This document shows, piece by piece, positions 1 to 8,454 of a stretch of 64,000 bases of DNA. The translations under genes and the position numbers were made by a program. Origin of the DNA: JANMCE01 sp963791625 (lineage in GTDB: Bacteria; Actinomycetota; Acidimicrobiia; Acidimicrobiales; Ilumatobacteraceae); contig CAWBTA010000005.1 of assembly GCA_963791625.1 (NCBI GenBank), forward strand, positions 124,001 to 188,000, in the 5' to 3' direction. A model generated the notes under the pieces. That model saw only the letters and a program-made list of their open reading frames with translations, ran no database searches and was not told the origin of the DNA. Position 1 is the first letter of the stretch; each line of letters begins with the position of its first letter.

Positions 1-426
1 CTGTCGGGTGACCATGTGCTGCCGACAATCACACCGCACATCTCGGGCATGATCGAAGGGTCCGATCCGTTGGACGATTACTTCGGTTCGCTTCGCAAGG
101 TCGCCGCGCTGACCGGGGTGAAGCACGTGTTGCCCGCCCATGGTCATCCTTTTGTGGAGTTATCGAAGCGATGCGACGGCATCATCGAGCACCACCGAGA
201 GCGCCTCACCCGACTCTCCGATGCATCAGCCGAAATGGACCGCCCCGGCACCGTGAACGACTACATGAAGTTCCTCTTCCGCGAACGTTCGTGGGGCTCG
301 ATGGCCGAAAGCGAAACCTACGCTCACCTCGAGCACCTCCGCATCGCGGGCCAGGCAACATGCGAGCGTCGCGACGGTACGCTTGAGTACGAGGTGCAGC
401 ACCCGCTTCGTCCTATCGACGACTGA
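1..426 (+). CDS. MBL-fold metallo-hydrolase, C-terminal part
   Basis: The frame is open from the first base, so the gene begins upstream of the window. The visible part starts with LSGDHVLPTITPHIS, the late core of a metallo-beta-lactamase fold (GDH supplies metal-binding Asp), followed by a LPAHGHP segment that carries the last metal-ligand His. The remaining ~80 residues form the helical, winged-helix-like tail (IIEHHRERL...) seen in LACTB2-like hydrolases. It probably hydrolyses thioesters or other esters in the cytoplasm; the substrate cannot be told from this fragment. It lies 20 nt upstream of the Nei-like glycosylase on the same strand. Confidence 0.8.
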   Translation: MSGDHVLPTITPHISGMIEGSDPLDDYFGSLRKVAALTGVKHVLPAHGHPFVELSKRCDGIIEHHRERLTRLSDASAEMDRPGTVNDYMKFLFRERSWGSMAESETYAHLEHLRIAGQATCERRDGTLEYEVQHPLRPIDD

Positions 427-446
427 GCGAGTAAACACAGCGTCCT

Positions 447-1232
447 ATGCCCGAAGGCCACACCGTCCACCGCAATGCTCGTGAACATCAGAAGTACTTC
501 AAAGGGCAACTGGTTGAAGTGACGTCGCCCCAGGGGCGCTTCGCCGGTGCCGAGGATTTGCGTGGTGCTCGGCTGGAGAGTGTGGAGGCGGTCGGCAAGC
601 ACGAGTTCATTCGCTTCGACAACGATCTTCTCATCCACGTTCACCTCGGCCTCTTCGGCAAGTTCCGCGTCCACAACACGCCGGTAATCGAGCCGAAGGG
701 CGCGGTGCGCATGCGCATCGTCGGCACCGACACGGTGCTTGATCTGAGCGGGCCAACTGCTTGCGACATCGGCACCGATGATCTGTACGACTCGATCGCG
801 GCTCGCCTTGGACCCGACCCCTTGCGCAAGGACGCCGACGTACCGAAGTTCATGGCCCGTGTTGCAAAGTCGAAGAAATCGATCGGTCAGTTGTTGATGG
901 ATCAGGCTGTCATTGCCGGAGTCGGCAACGTGTATCGAGCGGAAGCCTTATTCGTGAACAACATCTGGCCCGAGCGCGCCGGCAACGATTTGTCAGACGA
1001 TGAGCGAAGTGCCGTGTGGGCTACGACGGTGCGCATGTTGGAGGCCGGCGTGAAAGCTGGTCGCATCGTCACCATCGCCAAAGGCGACCCCGACCTACCA
1101 AAGAACGCACAAGCCGCCGACAAGCGGACATACGTGTACAAGCGGGACAACTGCCTGCGCTGCGGCACCGAAATTCGCCGCTGGGACATGGCCGGCCGCT
1201 GGTGCTACGCCTGCCCCACCTGCCAGACCTGA
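447..1232 (+). CDS. Fpg/Nei family DNA glycosylase (endonuclease VIII-like)
   Basis: 261 residues beginning MPEGHTVHR: Pro2 is the catalytic nucleophile (after Met removal) and Glu3 the general acid of the Fpg/Nei family, and the MPEGH start is typical of the actinobacterial Nei2 branch. A helix-two-turn-helix region (QLLMDQAVIAGVGNVYRAE) carries the conserved GNVYR step. The C terminus is a zinc finger with CLRC and CPTC pairs and a final QT. It excises oxidised pyrimidines or related lesions by beta,delta-elimination during base excision repair. Length and motifs are complete. Nei1 versus Nei2 was not resolved. Confidence 0.92.
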   Translation: MPEGHTVHRNAREHQKYFKGQLVEVTSPQGRFAGAEDLRGARLESVEAVGKHEFIRFDNDLLIHVHLGLFGKFRVHNTPVIEPKGAVRMRIVGTDTVLDLSGPTACDIGTDDLYDSIAARLGPDPLRKDADVPKFMARVAKSKKSIGQLLMDQAVIAGVGNVYRAEALFVNNIWPERAGNDLSDDERSAVWATTVRMLEAGVKAGRIVTIAKGDPDLPKNAQAADKRTYVYKRDNCLRCGTEIRRWDMAGRWCYACPTCQT

Positions 1233-1280
1233 CCGGCTTATCGCTTCGGCCAGAAGGCGGTTCGGGGCTAGCGTGCGCCG

Positions 1281-3260
1281 ATGGAACCGTCTGATCTTGG
1301 AGCGTATCGATCCGTTTCGGCTGTAGCGGTATCAGCCGATGGCAGCCGGGTTGCGTACGTCGTTAGTGCGATCGACATGCCGGCGAACCGTTACCGCAGC
1401 AGCCTTTGGCTGGCCACGGCTGACGGTTCGTGCCCATCGCGACAGCTCACGTCAGGCCACTCCGACAAGAGCCCCACCTGGTCCCCTGACGGTCGATTCC
1501 TCGCCTTCGCCTCTGAGCGCGGCGCGACCGACACGAAGCACTCCCTGCACGTCTTACCCGTCGATGGACCGGGCGAAACCATCACCATCGGTACCTCGTC
1601 GGAGGAGTTCACATCCGTCTCCTGGTCACCCGATGGAACCAGGCTTGCGTACATTCAACGGGCACCCACCGCCGATGCGTTGATCAGTGATGAGAAAGCT
1701 CGACCGCCGCGCCGGATCACACGATTCTTCACCCGTCTCGACGGCGAGGGGTGGACGCACGATCGGCCAAACCACCTCTGGGTCGTGCCGGTTGACGGCT
1801 CGCTGGCGCCTCGCGATCTGACGCCCGGCGAGTATGAGTTCTCCTCGTTCGATTGGCTGCACCATGGCCAGGGCCTCGTGTGCGCCGGGGCGGCGCACGA
1901 CGGATGGGATCGTGATCTCGAAACGCATCTGCACACGGTTACGCTCGACGGGACTCGCCGCCAACTCACCTCCGGGCCGATCCTCACTGATGCGCCATCC
2001 GTGTCACCCGATGGCCGACTTGTCGCGTTCGTTGGGCGCGATAACCCTTTGAGCGATCCGCACAACTGGCGCCTCGGGGTCCTCGATCTTGGTACCGGCG
2101 AACGTCAATGGCTCGAGACCGGCTTCGACCGCACGTGGAACCCTTACCCAAGTCCTGGCGCGCCGAAGTGGCTTGACGACAACTCGCTCCTTGGAGTCGT
2201 TGAGGATCGCGGCAACGCTCATCTGTACCGAGTGCCGACCAACGGCGGCCCGATCGCATCTGTGGTTGGCGGTGACCAGATCATCACGGCGTTCGACCAT
2301 GCAAACGGGACCATCGCTCTGTCTGTGAGTCTTGCCGATCGACCGTCTGAGCTCGTTGTACAACGCGGCCCGACCGGCATTGCCACAACGGCGTCGGACG
2401 CGACGAGATCGTTCTGCGCCGTCGCCAAGCCCGTGACGCCCGAGCGCTTCACGGCGGGGGACCACGCCATTGATGTCTGGGTATTCCTGCCGCCGACCTA
2501 CGAACCCGGCCGAGTCGCGGCGTATCCAATGCTGATCAACATCCACGGCGGCCCGTTCTCTCAGTACGGCAACCGATTCCTCGACGAAGCGCAGGTGCAA
2601 GCGACTGCAGGGTACGTGGTGGTGCTGTCGAATCCACGCGGCGGCTCAGGCCGCGACACCGCGTGGGGTCGTGCCATCGCTGGGCCGAAGTCCGCTGATC
2701 ATCCCGGAACCGGCTGGGGTTCGGTTGACGCCGAAGACATCTTGACGGTGCTCGACGCTGTGCTTACTCGACACCCGGCCGTCGACCCGGCACGCGTCGG
2801 CGTGATCGGTGGGAGTTACGGCGGGTACCTGACGTCTTGGCTCGTTGCCCACTCCGACCGTTTCGCCGCCGCCTGTTCAGAGCGGTCGGTGAACAACATG
2901 CTGTCCCTCGAATGGACGAGCGACATCGCCACCGCGTTCCGCACCGAGCTCGGCGTCACCCATCTCGAGGACCCCGAGGAATACCTGCGCATGTCGCCGA
3001 TTCGCTACGTGCGCAACATCCACACACCGCTACTGATCATGCATTCCGAAGATGACCTGCGCTGCCCCATCTCGCAAGCAGAGGAACTGTTCGTCGCGCT
3101 TCGCACGCTCGACCGTGACGTCGAGTTCGTCCGCTTCCCCGGTGAAGGTCACGAACTCAGTCGCTCCGGTTCACCCGTCCACCGGCGACAGCGCTTCGAG
3201 ATCCAGCTCGAATTTTTCGGTCGCCACCTTGGGGTTCCGACTGGCCCGGTCGTCGCCTGA
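1281..3260 (+). CDS. S9 family prolyl oligopeptidase / acylaminoacyl-peptidase-like serine peptidase
   Basis: 659 residues with an N-terminal beta-propeller made of WD40/TolB-like blades (repeated 'SPDG' motifs: WSPDGRFLAFAS, WSPDGTRLAYI, VSPDGRLVAFV) and a C-terminal alpha/beta hydrolase domain from about residue 400. The catalytic Ser is in GGSYGGY, the Asp in SEDDLRCP and the His in GEGHELSRSG. The oxyanion-hole region reads NIHGGPFSQYG. It is probably a cytoplasmic oligopeptidase acting on short or acylated peptides. No signal peptide is seen. It converges with the DUF72 gene with almost no gap. Confidence 0.9.
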   Translation: MEPSDLGAYRSVSAVAVSADGSRVAYVVSAIDMPANRYRSSLWLATADGSCPSRQLTSGHSDKSPTWSPDGRFLAFASERGATDTKHSLHVLPVDGPGETITIGTSSEEFTSVSWSPDGTRLAYIQRAPTADALISDEKARPPRRITRFFTRLDGEGWTHDRPNHLWVVPVDGSLAPRDLTPGEYEFSSFDWLHHGQGLVCAGAAHDGWDRDLETHLHTVTLDGTRRQLTSGPILTDAPSVSPDGRLVAFVGRDNPLSDPHNWRLGVLDLGTGERQWLETGFDRTWNPYPSPGAPKWLDDNSLLGVVEDRGNAHLYRVPTNGGPIASVVGGDQIITAFDHANGTIALSVSLADRPSELVVQRGPTGIATTASDATRSFCAVAKPVTPERFTAGDHAIDVWVFLPPTYEPGRVAAYPMLINIHGGPFSQYGNRFLDEAQVQATAGYVVVLSNPRGGSGRDTAWGRAIAGPKSADHPGTGWGSVDAEDILTVLDAVLTRHPAVDPARVGVIGGSYGGYLTSWLVAHSDRFAAACSERSVNNMLSLEWTSDIATAFRTELGVTHLEDPEEYLRMSPIRYVRNIHTPLLIMHSEDDLRCPISQAEELFVALRTLDRDVEFVRFPGEGHELSRSGSPVHRRQRFEIQLEFFGRHLGVPTGPVVA

Positions 3261-3261
3261 T

Positions 3262-4110
3262 TCAGCCGAACAGACCGACTTCCGGCACGTCGGGGAGCAC
3301 GGCCAGGTCCGGAAGCAGGGCCGCGACGTCGGCGTGAAAGCGGCGGGCAAGACCGGGTCCTTCGATGTTGTTGGGCGTATGAAAGAAGACGAACGGCTCG
3401 CGTCCTTCGCTCAGCCATTCGACAACTTTCGGGAGCCACTTTTCCCAGAACGGTGGGTTCTCGTCCGCCTCGTTCTGACCGATAAAACGCACGATCGGAT
3501 GCGGGCCGGTGGCAACCGGTCGGACCGGTAGCTGCGGTTTGCGATGGAAGGCCTCTTCCTCCTCCTTGGTCATCACCGGACCAGCGAAGAACGAGCGACT
3601 GTCGAGAATGATCCAATCAGAATCGTGCCGACGCATCATGTCGAGTGCTCTGTTGCGGGCCTCACCGGGCTCGAAGAACGCGGGATGGCGAAGCTCGACG
3701 GACCATCGCCAATGACTCGACAGCGTGGACGCGAACTGGTCGAGCGCGTCGAGTGAGTCGGGGCCGAACGATGCGGGCAATTGGACGGAAACGGGACCAA
3801 GTCGTTCACCCAACGGTTCAAGCCGAGCCATAAATTCCTTGAGTTCGGTGCCGCTTCCGTTCAGTCGTTTTTGGTGGGTGATGGTCTGCGGCACTTTGAA
3901 CAGGAAGCGAAAGTCCAGGGGTGATTGATCCACCCACTTCGCCACCGTAAGGTCACTCGGCAACGCGTAGAACGTCGTGTTTCCTTCGACGGCCGACAGC
4001 ACGTTTGCATATGCGGCTAACTCAGACCCGACCTTCGTCGATGGCGGCATCCATCGCCCAACCCACGGCCGAAATGCCCACATCGGGCACCCCACTCGCA
4101 GAACCGACAC
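3262..4110 (-). CDS. DUF72 domain-containing protein
   Basis: A complete DUF72 (YecE-like) TIM-barrel protein. The start LRVGCPMWAF is the family's usual first strand, and conserved elements NTTFYALP, FLFKVPQTITH, VQLPASF, SVELRHPAFF and FVFFHTPNN follow in order. I place the start at the GTG at 4110 because the family begins just before this strand; an in-frame TTG at 4137 is the alternative and would overlap the upstream WYL gene by 4 nt. The biochemical role of DUF72 is not established. It is probably co-transcribed with the WYL regulator. Confidence 0.8.
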   Translation of the reverse strand: MSVLRVGCPMWAFRPWVGRWMPPSTKVGSELAAYANVLSAVEGNTTFYALPSDLTVAKWVDQSPLDFRFLFKVPQTITHQKRLNGSGTELKEFMARLEPLGERLGPVSVQLPASFGPDSLDALDQFASTLSSHWRWSVELRHPAFFEPGEARNRALDMMRRHDSDWIILDSRSFFAGPVMTKEEEEAFHRKPQLPVRPVATGPHPIVRFIGQNEADENPPFWEKWLPKVVEWLSEGREPFVFFHTPNNIEGPGLARRFHADVAALLPDLAVLPDVPEVGLFG

Positions 4111-4133
4111 ACCACAACCGTATCCCCGAAAGG

Positions 4134-4823
4134 TCAAGGGGTTTCCACCGACATCGGCACCCAGCCAAGCGTGTCGTCAACATCCCGAGGCTCGAAACGC
4201 TGATTGGTGAGTCGAGCAGTTTGGATCCGATCAAGGCGAAAGATCCGACCGCCGTTGCGCAGTCGGCACCAACCGATCAGGAACCAGTCATCGTTGCCCT
4301 TGAAGAAGCCAACCGCCTCGACTGCTCGATCGGTCTCGGCACCCTGCTCGTCTCGGTAGGAAAGGTTCACAACCACCTGACGACGCACCGCTTCTTCCAC
4401 TGTTCGACGGACACGATTCGTGCTCGTTGCCAGCCGCTTCGACGTTCGAAACCGAGCACGAACGTGATCCACATTGACTCGGGTGGTCGGTGACAAGCTG
4501 TCGAGTAGTCGCTTGGAAGCCGACACTGCGGCATCATGAAATGGCATCTCACCTGCGACAGCGACCGCCACCAGCAGCGCAGTGACCTCCGCAACGGACA
4601 GCGTGAAGACCGTGGTGCTCGGAGCATCCAGTCGATGGTGGCCGCCGCGCCGCCCATGATCGGCATAGAGCGGAACGCCAGCAGCGCGTAGCGCATCGAG
4701 GTCTCGCTCGATGGTGCGACGGGAGACGCCGAACTGAGCAGCGAGCCACGATGCACTTGCGGGCGCTGGTGCCCGACGGTTGATGGCCTCGGAAAGAGCG
4801 TAGAGCCGTTCAAGTCGCTGCAT
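4134..4823 (-). CDS. YafY-type HTH/WYL-domain transcriptional regulator
   Basis: 229 residues. The N-terminal HTH_11 winged helix (ASWLAAQFGVSRRTIERDL) is followed by a linker and a C-terminal WYL domain from about residue 140 (DDWFLIGWCRLR, then RIFRLDRI). The eponymous Trp-Tyr-Leu reads WFL here. WYL proteins sense ligands, often nucleic-acid fragments or small molecules, and control nearby genes. It is divergent from a VOC protein gene across a 91-bp gap and upstream of the DUF72 gene, so either or both may be its targets. Confidence 0.85.
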   Translation of the reverse strand: MQRLERLYALSEAINRRAPAPASASWLAAQFGVSRRTIERDLDALRAAGVPLYADHGRRGGHHRLDAPSTTVFTLSVAEVTALLVAVAVAGEMPFHDAAVSASKRLLDSLSPTTRVNVDHVRARFRTSKRLATSTNRVRRTVEEAVRRQVVVNLSYRDEQGAETDRAVEAVGFFKGNDDWFLIGWCRLRNGGRIFRLDRIQTARLTNQRFEPRDVDDTLGWVPMSVETP

Positions 4824-4876
4824 CGCACCACCTCAGCCGACACCCACGACGAAATCAACACATTCTTCGAATATCT

Positions 4877-4890
4877 GACATACAGCTGTC
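4877..4890. promoter_or_regulatory. Possible operator in the WYL/VOC divergent gap
   Basis: The gap holds GACA-N6-TGTC, a short inverted repeat 25 nt upstream of the VOC start codon. Its position between divergent genes suits a binding site for the WYL regulator, but four-base arms occur often by chance, so this is only a weak suggestion. Confidence 0.2.
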
Positions 4891-4914
4891 GCAGTCGATT
4901 CGTACGGTAGCGGT

Positions 4915-5316
4915 ATGACAACCACGCTGGGATACACGATCTTCTATGTTGCCGACGTTCGGGCGACCGTTGCCTTCTTTCAGGCGGCGTTTGGGTTTGA
5001 ACCAAAGTTCGTTACGGATGAGGGCGACTACGGGGAACTCGTCACCGGGGCAACCACACTGGCGTTCGCTGCAATCACGCTGGCAATGGACGGGCTGGGT
5101 GCCGCCGGTGGCTTCACGCCGTCGGACCCGAACCACCTGCCGCAGGGAGCCTCCATCACGCTGATCAGTGATGATCTGGACGCACTTTTCGCCCAAGCCG
5201 TCGCCGCTGGGGCCACTCGCTACGTTGACCCCGTCGTGAAGCCGTGGGGACAAACCGTTGCCTATGTGCGGGACGCCAACGGCATTCTCATCGAGCTAGC
5301 AACACCGGTCGACTGA
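4915..5316 (+). CDS. VOC (glyoxalase/bleomycin-resistance fold) family protein
   Basis: 133 residues with the two beta-alpha-beta-beta-beta halves of the VOC fold. The first half begins TLGYTIFYVADVRATVAFF; the second ends with KPWGQTVAYVRDANGILIEL, the usual closing strand with the Glu that often ligates metal (ILIE). The position of a first-half His ligand is not conserved, so a metal site is uncertain. It could be a lyase, dioxygenase-like or drug-binding protein. It is transcribed divergently from a WYL regulator. Confidence 0.85.
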   Translation: MTTTLGYTIFYVADVRATVAFFQAAFGFEPKFVTDEGDYGELVTGATTLAFAAITLAMDGLGAAGGFTPSDPNHLPQGASITLISDDLDALFAQAVAAGATRYVDPVVKPWGQTVAYVRDANGILIELATPVD

Positions 5317-5318
5317 GG

Positions 5319-6263
5319 TCACAGTACCGTGGTGGGGTCGCAGTTGGCGCCGCAGATGATGACGCCGACCCGCTCGCCCGCTGCGGGAACGTAAGCACCT
5401 GCGAGGATCGCCGCAAAGGACGCCGCGCCGCCCGGCTCAACCACGAGCCGAAGCCCTTGCCAGAGTGCCTGTTGCGCGGCTCGAATCGCATCGTCGGTCA
5501 CCGTGACGGCCTGCACGCCGAGGGCCGAGCAGATCGCGAACGGCACCGCGCCGACTTGGCGGGCGCCCAGAGAATCGATGGCCATACCTTCCACCGGAAC
5601 CGTCACCGGATGACCGGCAGCCAGCGCCGCAGCCATGCACTGAGATGTCTCCGGTTCAACGCTGACGACCTGCACACCGCCGGTGCCAAACCACGCTGCC
5701 GTGCCACTGGTCAGGCCCCCTCCCCCGGTTGAGGTGAGCACGGTGTCGAGGCCGCCCGACTGTTCTTCGAACTCCATGGCGCATGTGCCTGCGCCAGCCG
5801 CGGTGGCGAGATGGTCGAACGGATGCACCATCAACGCGCCCGTCTCCCGCGCCCGCTCGTTAGCGGCGGCTTGGGCCTCGTCGTAGATAGCGCCCCCGAT
5901 CACTACCTCCGCACCCAGGGCTCGGATGCGGTCGGCCTTCAGTGCCGGGCTGGAGGCCGGGACGAAGATTTCGGCTCGATGTCCGAGCGTACGAGCTGCG
6001 TAGGCCAGTGCGGCCCCGTGGTTTCCACCGGACGCCGTGACAACGCCCGCGTCCGGAACTACCGAGCCGAGCAACCGATGCATCGCGCCGCGCGCCTTGA
6101 ACGATCCGGTGTGCTGCAAGAGCTCAAGCTTCACGACAACCGGAACAGCAAGCCCGGGAACATCGCCGGGTTGGAGCGAAAGCACCGGCGTGCGCCGCAC
6201 CCGATCGCCAATGAGCAGCGCGGCCGCCCGGACATCATCAGGCCCGACAGGTGACGTGGTCAT
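5319..6263 (-). CDS. Threonine/serine dehydratase (fold-type II PLP enzyme)
   Basis: 314 residues. The PLP-binding Lys is in GSFKARGA, the Asn-containing loop reads TASGGNHGAAL, and the phosphate-binding glycine run is GGGGLTSG. The end has the GAN-type C-terminal signature IICGANCDP. There is no C-terminal ACT domain, so this resembles catabolic or racemase-type enzymes rather than IlvA. Expected reaction: deamination of L-Thr or L-Ser to 2-oxobutyrate or pyruvate. The ATG at 6263 overlaps the stop of the thioesterase gene (ATGA), which argues for translational coupling and against the longer in-frame start at 6278. Confidence 0.88.
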   Translation of the reverse strand: MTTSPVGPDDVRAAALLIGDRVRRTPVLSLQPGDVPGLAVPVVVKLELLQHTGSFKARGAMHRLLGSVVPDAGVVTASGGNHGAALAYAARTLGHRAEIFVPASSPALKADRIRALGAEVVIGGAIYDEAQAAANERARETGALMVHPFDHLATAAGAGTCAMEFEEQSGGLDTVLTSTGGGGLTSGTAAWFGTGGVQVVSVEPETSQCMAAALAAGHPVTVPVEGMAIDSLGARQVGAVPFAICSALGVQAVTVTDDAIRAAQQALWQGLRLVVEPGGAASFAAILAGAYVPAAGERVGVIICGANCDPTTVL

Positions 6264-7048
6264 GCGGGAAGTCTCCAAACCTTGCTGGACGCGAATGTTG
6301 TTGCATCGTCAACGAACCAGAGTGCGAAACCATCATCGTCATCCGTCGTGATCAGACCGGGAGCGTGTTGGGGTTCGATCCCCTGGCGGTATTCCATCTC
6401 GGCGCGCATGGGGTGGCGCACGTCTCGCCGAACGCGCAGCACTTCTTCGACTGCATTCCAGTAGGCGGCGTTGTTCATGTGCCCCATGACGTCGAAGTCA
6501 ACGAAACGCACCTCGTACGGCACGCTACTTTCGGCGGGCGGGTCATCGTGCTGCAAGCGGGCGCGCACCGTTCGGCCCGCGGCAGCCTCACCGTAGGCAG
6601 CCGCGAAGTCCGGGGACAACACGGCAGGTCGCAGCGTCTCCAAGTCGAGATGCACCCAGAGTGCCGCAACCTCGATTCGTGCGCCCCGATCCCCCACGAC
6701 CAACGTGCGGCGCTGTGCCCAGCGACTGCCGATGCCACCGCAAAATGTGGTCAGGGTGAGCATCTCGCCAAACGAAGCGGCCTGGTGCACCTCGACCGCA
6801 ACCCGTCGCACCACCCAGTTCTGACCGTCAACAAGGACCTCGTTGGCGTCATCGTTGGCAATGTCCTGCAGCATGCGAGCCAACGCATCAAACCGCAACC
6901 GACCACCCGGACTGGCATCACCCAGACGAACCAGACGCTGCTGAGTGAACGTCCGCCCCGACACCGGTACCGGCACCATCACCTCATCGTCACCCACACC
7001 GCCCGACGGTAGTTCGTCACCGACCAACCCACTCATTGGTATCCCCAT
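6260..7048 (-). CDS. Acyl-ACP thioesterase-like double-hotdog protein
   Basis: About 262 residues with two hotdog halves in tandem. The first includes VSGRTFTQQRLVRLGDASPG and the long helix RFDALARMLQDIANDD; the second has RFVDFDVMGHMNNAAYW, the conserved DxxxHMNNxxYW region with the catalytic Asn/His of PF01643-type acyl-ACP thioesterases. It probably releases fatty acids from ACP. The frame is open further upstream, but that would run through the AbrB gene, so the start is placed at ATG 7048 (ATG 7036 is possible). Confidence 0.75.
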   Translation of the reverse strand: MGIPMSGLVGDELPSGGVGDDEVMVPVPVSGRTFTQQRLVRLGDASPGGRLRFDALARMLQDIANDDANEVLVDGQNWVVRRVAVEVHQAASFGEMLTLTTFCGGIGSRWAQRRTLVVGDRGARIEVAALWVHLDLETLRPAVLSPDFAAAYGEAAAGRTVRARLQHDDPPAESSVPYEVRFVDFDVMGHMNNAAYWNAVEEVLRVRRDVRHPMRAEMEYRQGIEPQHAPGLITTDDDDGFALWFVDDATTFASSKVWRLPA

Positions 7049-7078
7049 CTGTGGACAGTTTTGGCTAGAACTTGATAT

Positions 7079-7104
7079 CCTTACTTCACGGAGGGTAGGT
7101 AAGG
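7079..7104. promoter_or_regulatory. Probable autoregulatory operator of the AbrB/PIN pair
   Basis: An inverted repeat CCTTAC-N14-GTAAGG ends one base before the ATG of the antitoxin gene and covers its ribosome-binding region (GGTAAGGA). AbrB/MazE-type antitoxins usually repress their own operon from a palindrome in this position. Confidence 0.45.
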
Positions 7105-7105
7105 A

Positions 7106-7357
7106 ATGAAGAGTGTCGCGACAGTAACCAGCAAAGGTCAAATCACTGTGCCCCTCGACGTCCGCACTCATCTGGGGCTTCGCGAGGGCGATCGAGTCGA
7201 GTTTCTGACCGAGAACGGGGTAACGGTGATGCGTCCGAGCCGGGGCGAAGAGAACCCGTTCGCCGCGTTCACCGGCATACTCGACACCTTCCCGGGCGGC
7301 GTTGAAGAGATCAACGCCTGGGTGAGCGACCTCCGTGACGACGAGCCAACCGGGTGA
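7106..7357 (+). CDS. AbrB/SpoVT-fold antitoxin
   Basis: 83 residues. Residues 1-45 are a swapped-hairpin AbrB domain: VATVTSKGQITVPLDVR, then LGLREGDRVEF, the standard signature. The C-terminal half (about residues 46-83) is acidic and probably wraps the toxin. It binds its own promoter and neutralises the PIN nuclease encoded next. The stop codon overlaps the GTG of the toxin gene. Confidence 0.9.
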   Translation: MKSVATVTSKGQITVPLDVRTHLGLREGDRVEFLTENGVTVMRPSRGEENPFAAFTGILDTFPGGVEEINAWVSDLRDDEPTG

Positions 7358-7782
7358 GAACCGCCGTCGATACCAATGTCTTTTCAGCACTGTGGTCAGC
7401 CGAGCCAACAGCCTCTACGATGGCATCCTCGCTTGGGGATTCGCGCAAACTAGGCGGCCTCGTCATTTGCGCCCCGGTCTACGCCGAATTGCTTGCCCAC
7501 CCCAAGGTCGGTCAGAGCTTCGTTGATTCGTTTCTCGTCGAAACGGGAGTGGTCATCGAGTTCGCTCTCGATGAATCCGTATGGCAGCGAGCCGCGAAGG
7601 CGTTTGCCGCTCACGCCGAAAGGCGACGCTCGCAACACGGCGACCAGTCGAGGCGACTTTTGGTTGACTTCATCATCGGTGCCCACGCCACCGAAAAGGC
7701 TGACCGCCTCCTCACGTTGGACGCCAGTCGCTACCGAACCGATTTCCCGCAGCTCGTCCTGCTTCCGGACCCCGAGCGTTAA
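7354..7782 (+). CDS. PIN-domain ribonuclease toxin (VapC-like)
   Basis: 142 residues with the PIN acidic set: Asp6 in AVDTNVF, Glu45 in YAELLAH, Asp105 in LVDFIIGAHA and Asp123 in LTLDASRY. These four bind Mg/Mn and cut RNA, often tRNA or rRNA, in VapC toxins. The GTG start overlaps the antitoxin stop (GTGA), so the pair is translated together. Length is normal and no disabling change is visible. Confidence 0.9.
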   Translation: MRTAVDTNVFSALWSAEPTASTMASSLGDSRKLGGLVICAPVYAELLAHPKVGQSFVDSFLVETGVVIEFALDESVWQRAAKAFAAHAERRRSQHGDQSRRLLVDFIIGAHATEKADRLLTLDASRYRTDFPQLVLLPDPER

Positions 7783-7911
7783 TCATTTGACGCCTTGGGC
7801 GGATTCTGATTTCCTGTAGATCGCTTATGACACACGTGCCCGCCCTCTGCATTTCGGCCAATTCGGTCAATGCTGCGCGCCCGTGCGTATCCGTCGGTCG
7901 TTGGTACGGCT

Positions 7912-8009
7912 ATGGATCCTTCTTTATGACCGCAGCAGCAGCAACTGCAACCAAGGCCATGAAGAAGCACACCACCGCATCACCCCGACGGGTTGTGAGC
8001 TTGGCGTAG
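7912..8009 (+). CDS. Possible leader ORF(s) of whiB7 attenuator
   Basis: Two short overlapping reading frames precede whiB7: ATG 7912 encodes MDPSL and stops at 7929, overlapping ATG 7926 of a 27-codon frame that begins MTAAAATATKAMKKH and ends with TAG at 8007-8009. The second stop lies 19 nt before a terminator-like hairpin. A short translated ORF followed by a terminator is the known arrangement in front of actinobacterial whiB7 genes, where ribosome stalling permits read-through. No clear Shine-Dalgarno is seen, and which ORF is used is an inference. I see no other gene in the 7783-8111 gap. Confidence 0.4.
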
Positions 8010-8028
8010 TACACGCCAGAGCGACGCA

Positions 8029-8070
8029 AAGGCCGCCGGGGCACATGCCCTGAGCGGCCTTCTTTGTTTT
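8029..8070 (+). terminator. Intrinsic terminator / attenuator hairpin in whiB7 leader
   Basis: AAGGCCGC at 8029-8036 pairs with GCGGCCTT at 8054-8061; the loop holds a nested GGGC/GCCC stem. The sequence then runs into CTTTGTTTTT, a U-rich tail. This is an intrinsic terminator in shape, but it lies between a short ORF and the whiB7 start, where a conditional terminator is expected. Confidence 0.75.
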
Positions 8071-8111
8071 TCCCTTAGTTCCACGAACACAACTACCGAT
8101 AGGAGAAGACG

Positions 8112-8450
8112 GTGCTGGTTTTGAACAACATCGAGATGATTGAAGTCGATCCCACCAAGGCCCGTTGCGATGATGGCGCCGGAACGCTGGCACCACTGTT
8201 TTTCTCCGAAGACGTCTATGACATCGCACGCGCCAAGGCGATTTGTGCCAAGTGCACGCAGAGAGAGATCTGTTTGCAGATGGCGCTTTCGGTGCGAGAA
8301 CCCTGGGGCGTGTGGGGTGGAGAGTTGATCTCCAACGGCCACATCGTCGCCAACAAGCGCAAAAGGGGCAGACCCCCGAAGTTTGCAAGAAATGACCTTC
8401 CGGTGGAAGAAGTTCCCCTTCCGCCTGGTTACACCTTGCAGTCCGCGTGA
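8112..8450 (+). CDS. whiB7: WhiB7-like transcription factor with C-terminal AT-hook
   Basis: 112 residues. Four Cys (19, 45, 48, 54; CxxC plus CX5C) bind a [4Fe-4S] cluster. The turn reads REPWGVWGGE, the WhiB sigma-factor-contact motif, and is followed by a basic AT-hook, RKRGRPPK (residues 83-90). The AT-hook after the GVWGGE turn is the feature that separates WhiB7 from other WhiB proteins. WhiB7 activates intrinsic drug-resistance genes together with the primary sigma factor. The GTG start follows AGGAGA at a normal distance. The leader with short ORF and terminator supports the assignment. Confidence 0.85.
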   Translation: MLVLNNIEMIEVDPTKARCDDGAGTLAPLFFSEDVYDIARAKAICAKCTQREICLQMALSVREPWGVWGGELISNGHIVANKRKRGRPPKFARNDLPVEEVPLPPGYTLQSA

Positions 8451-8454
8451 GTAT

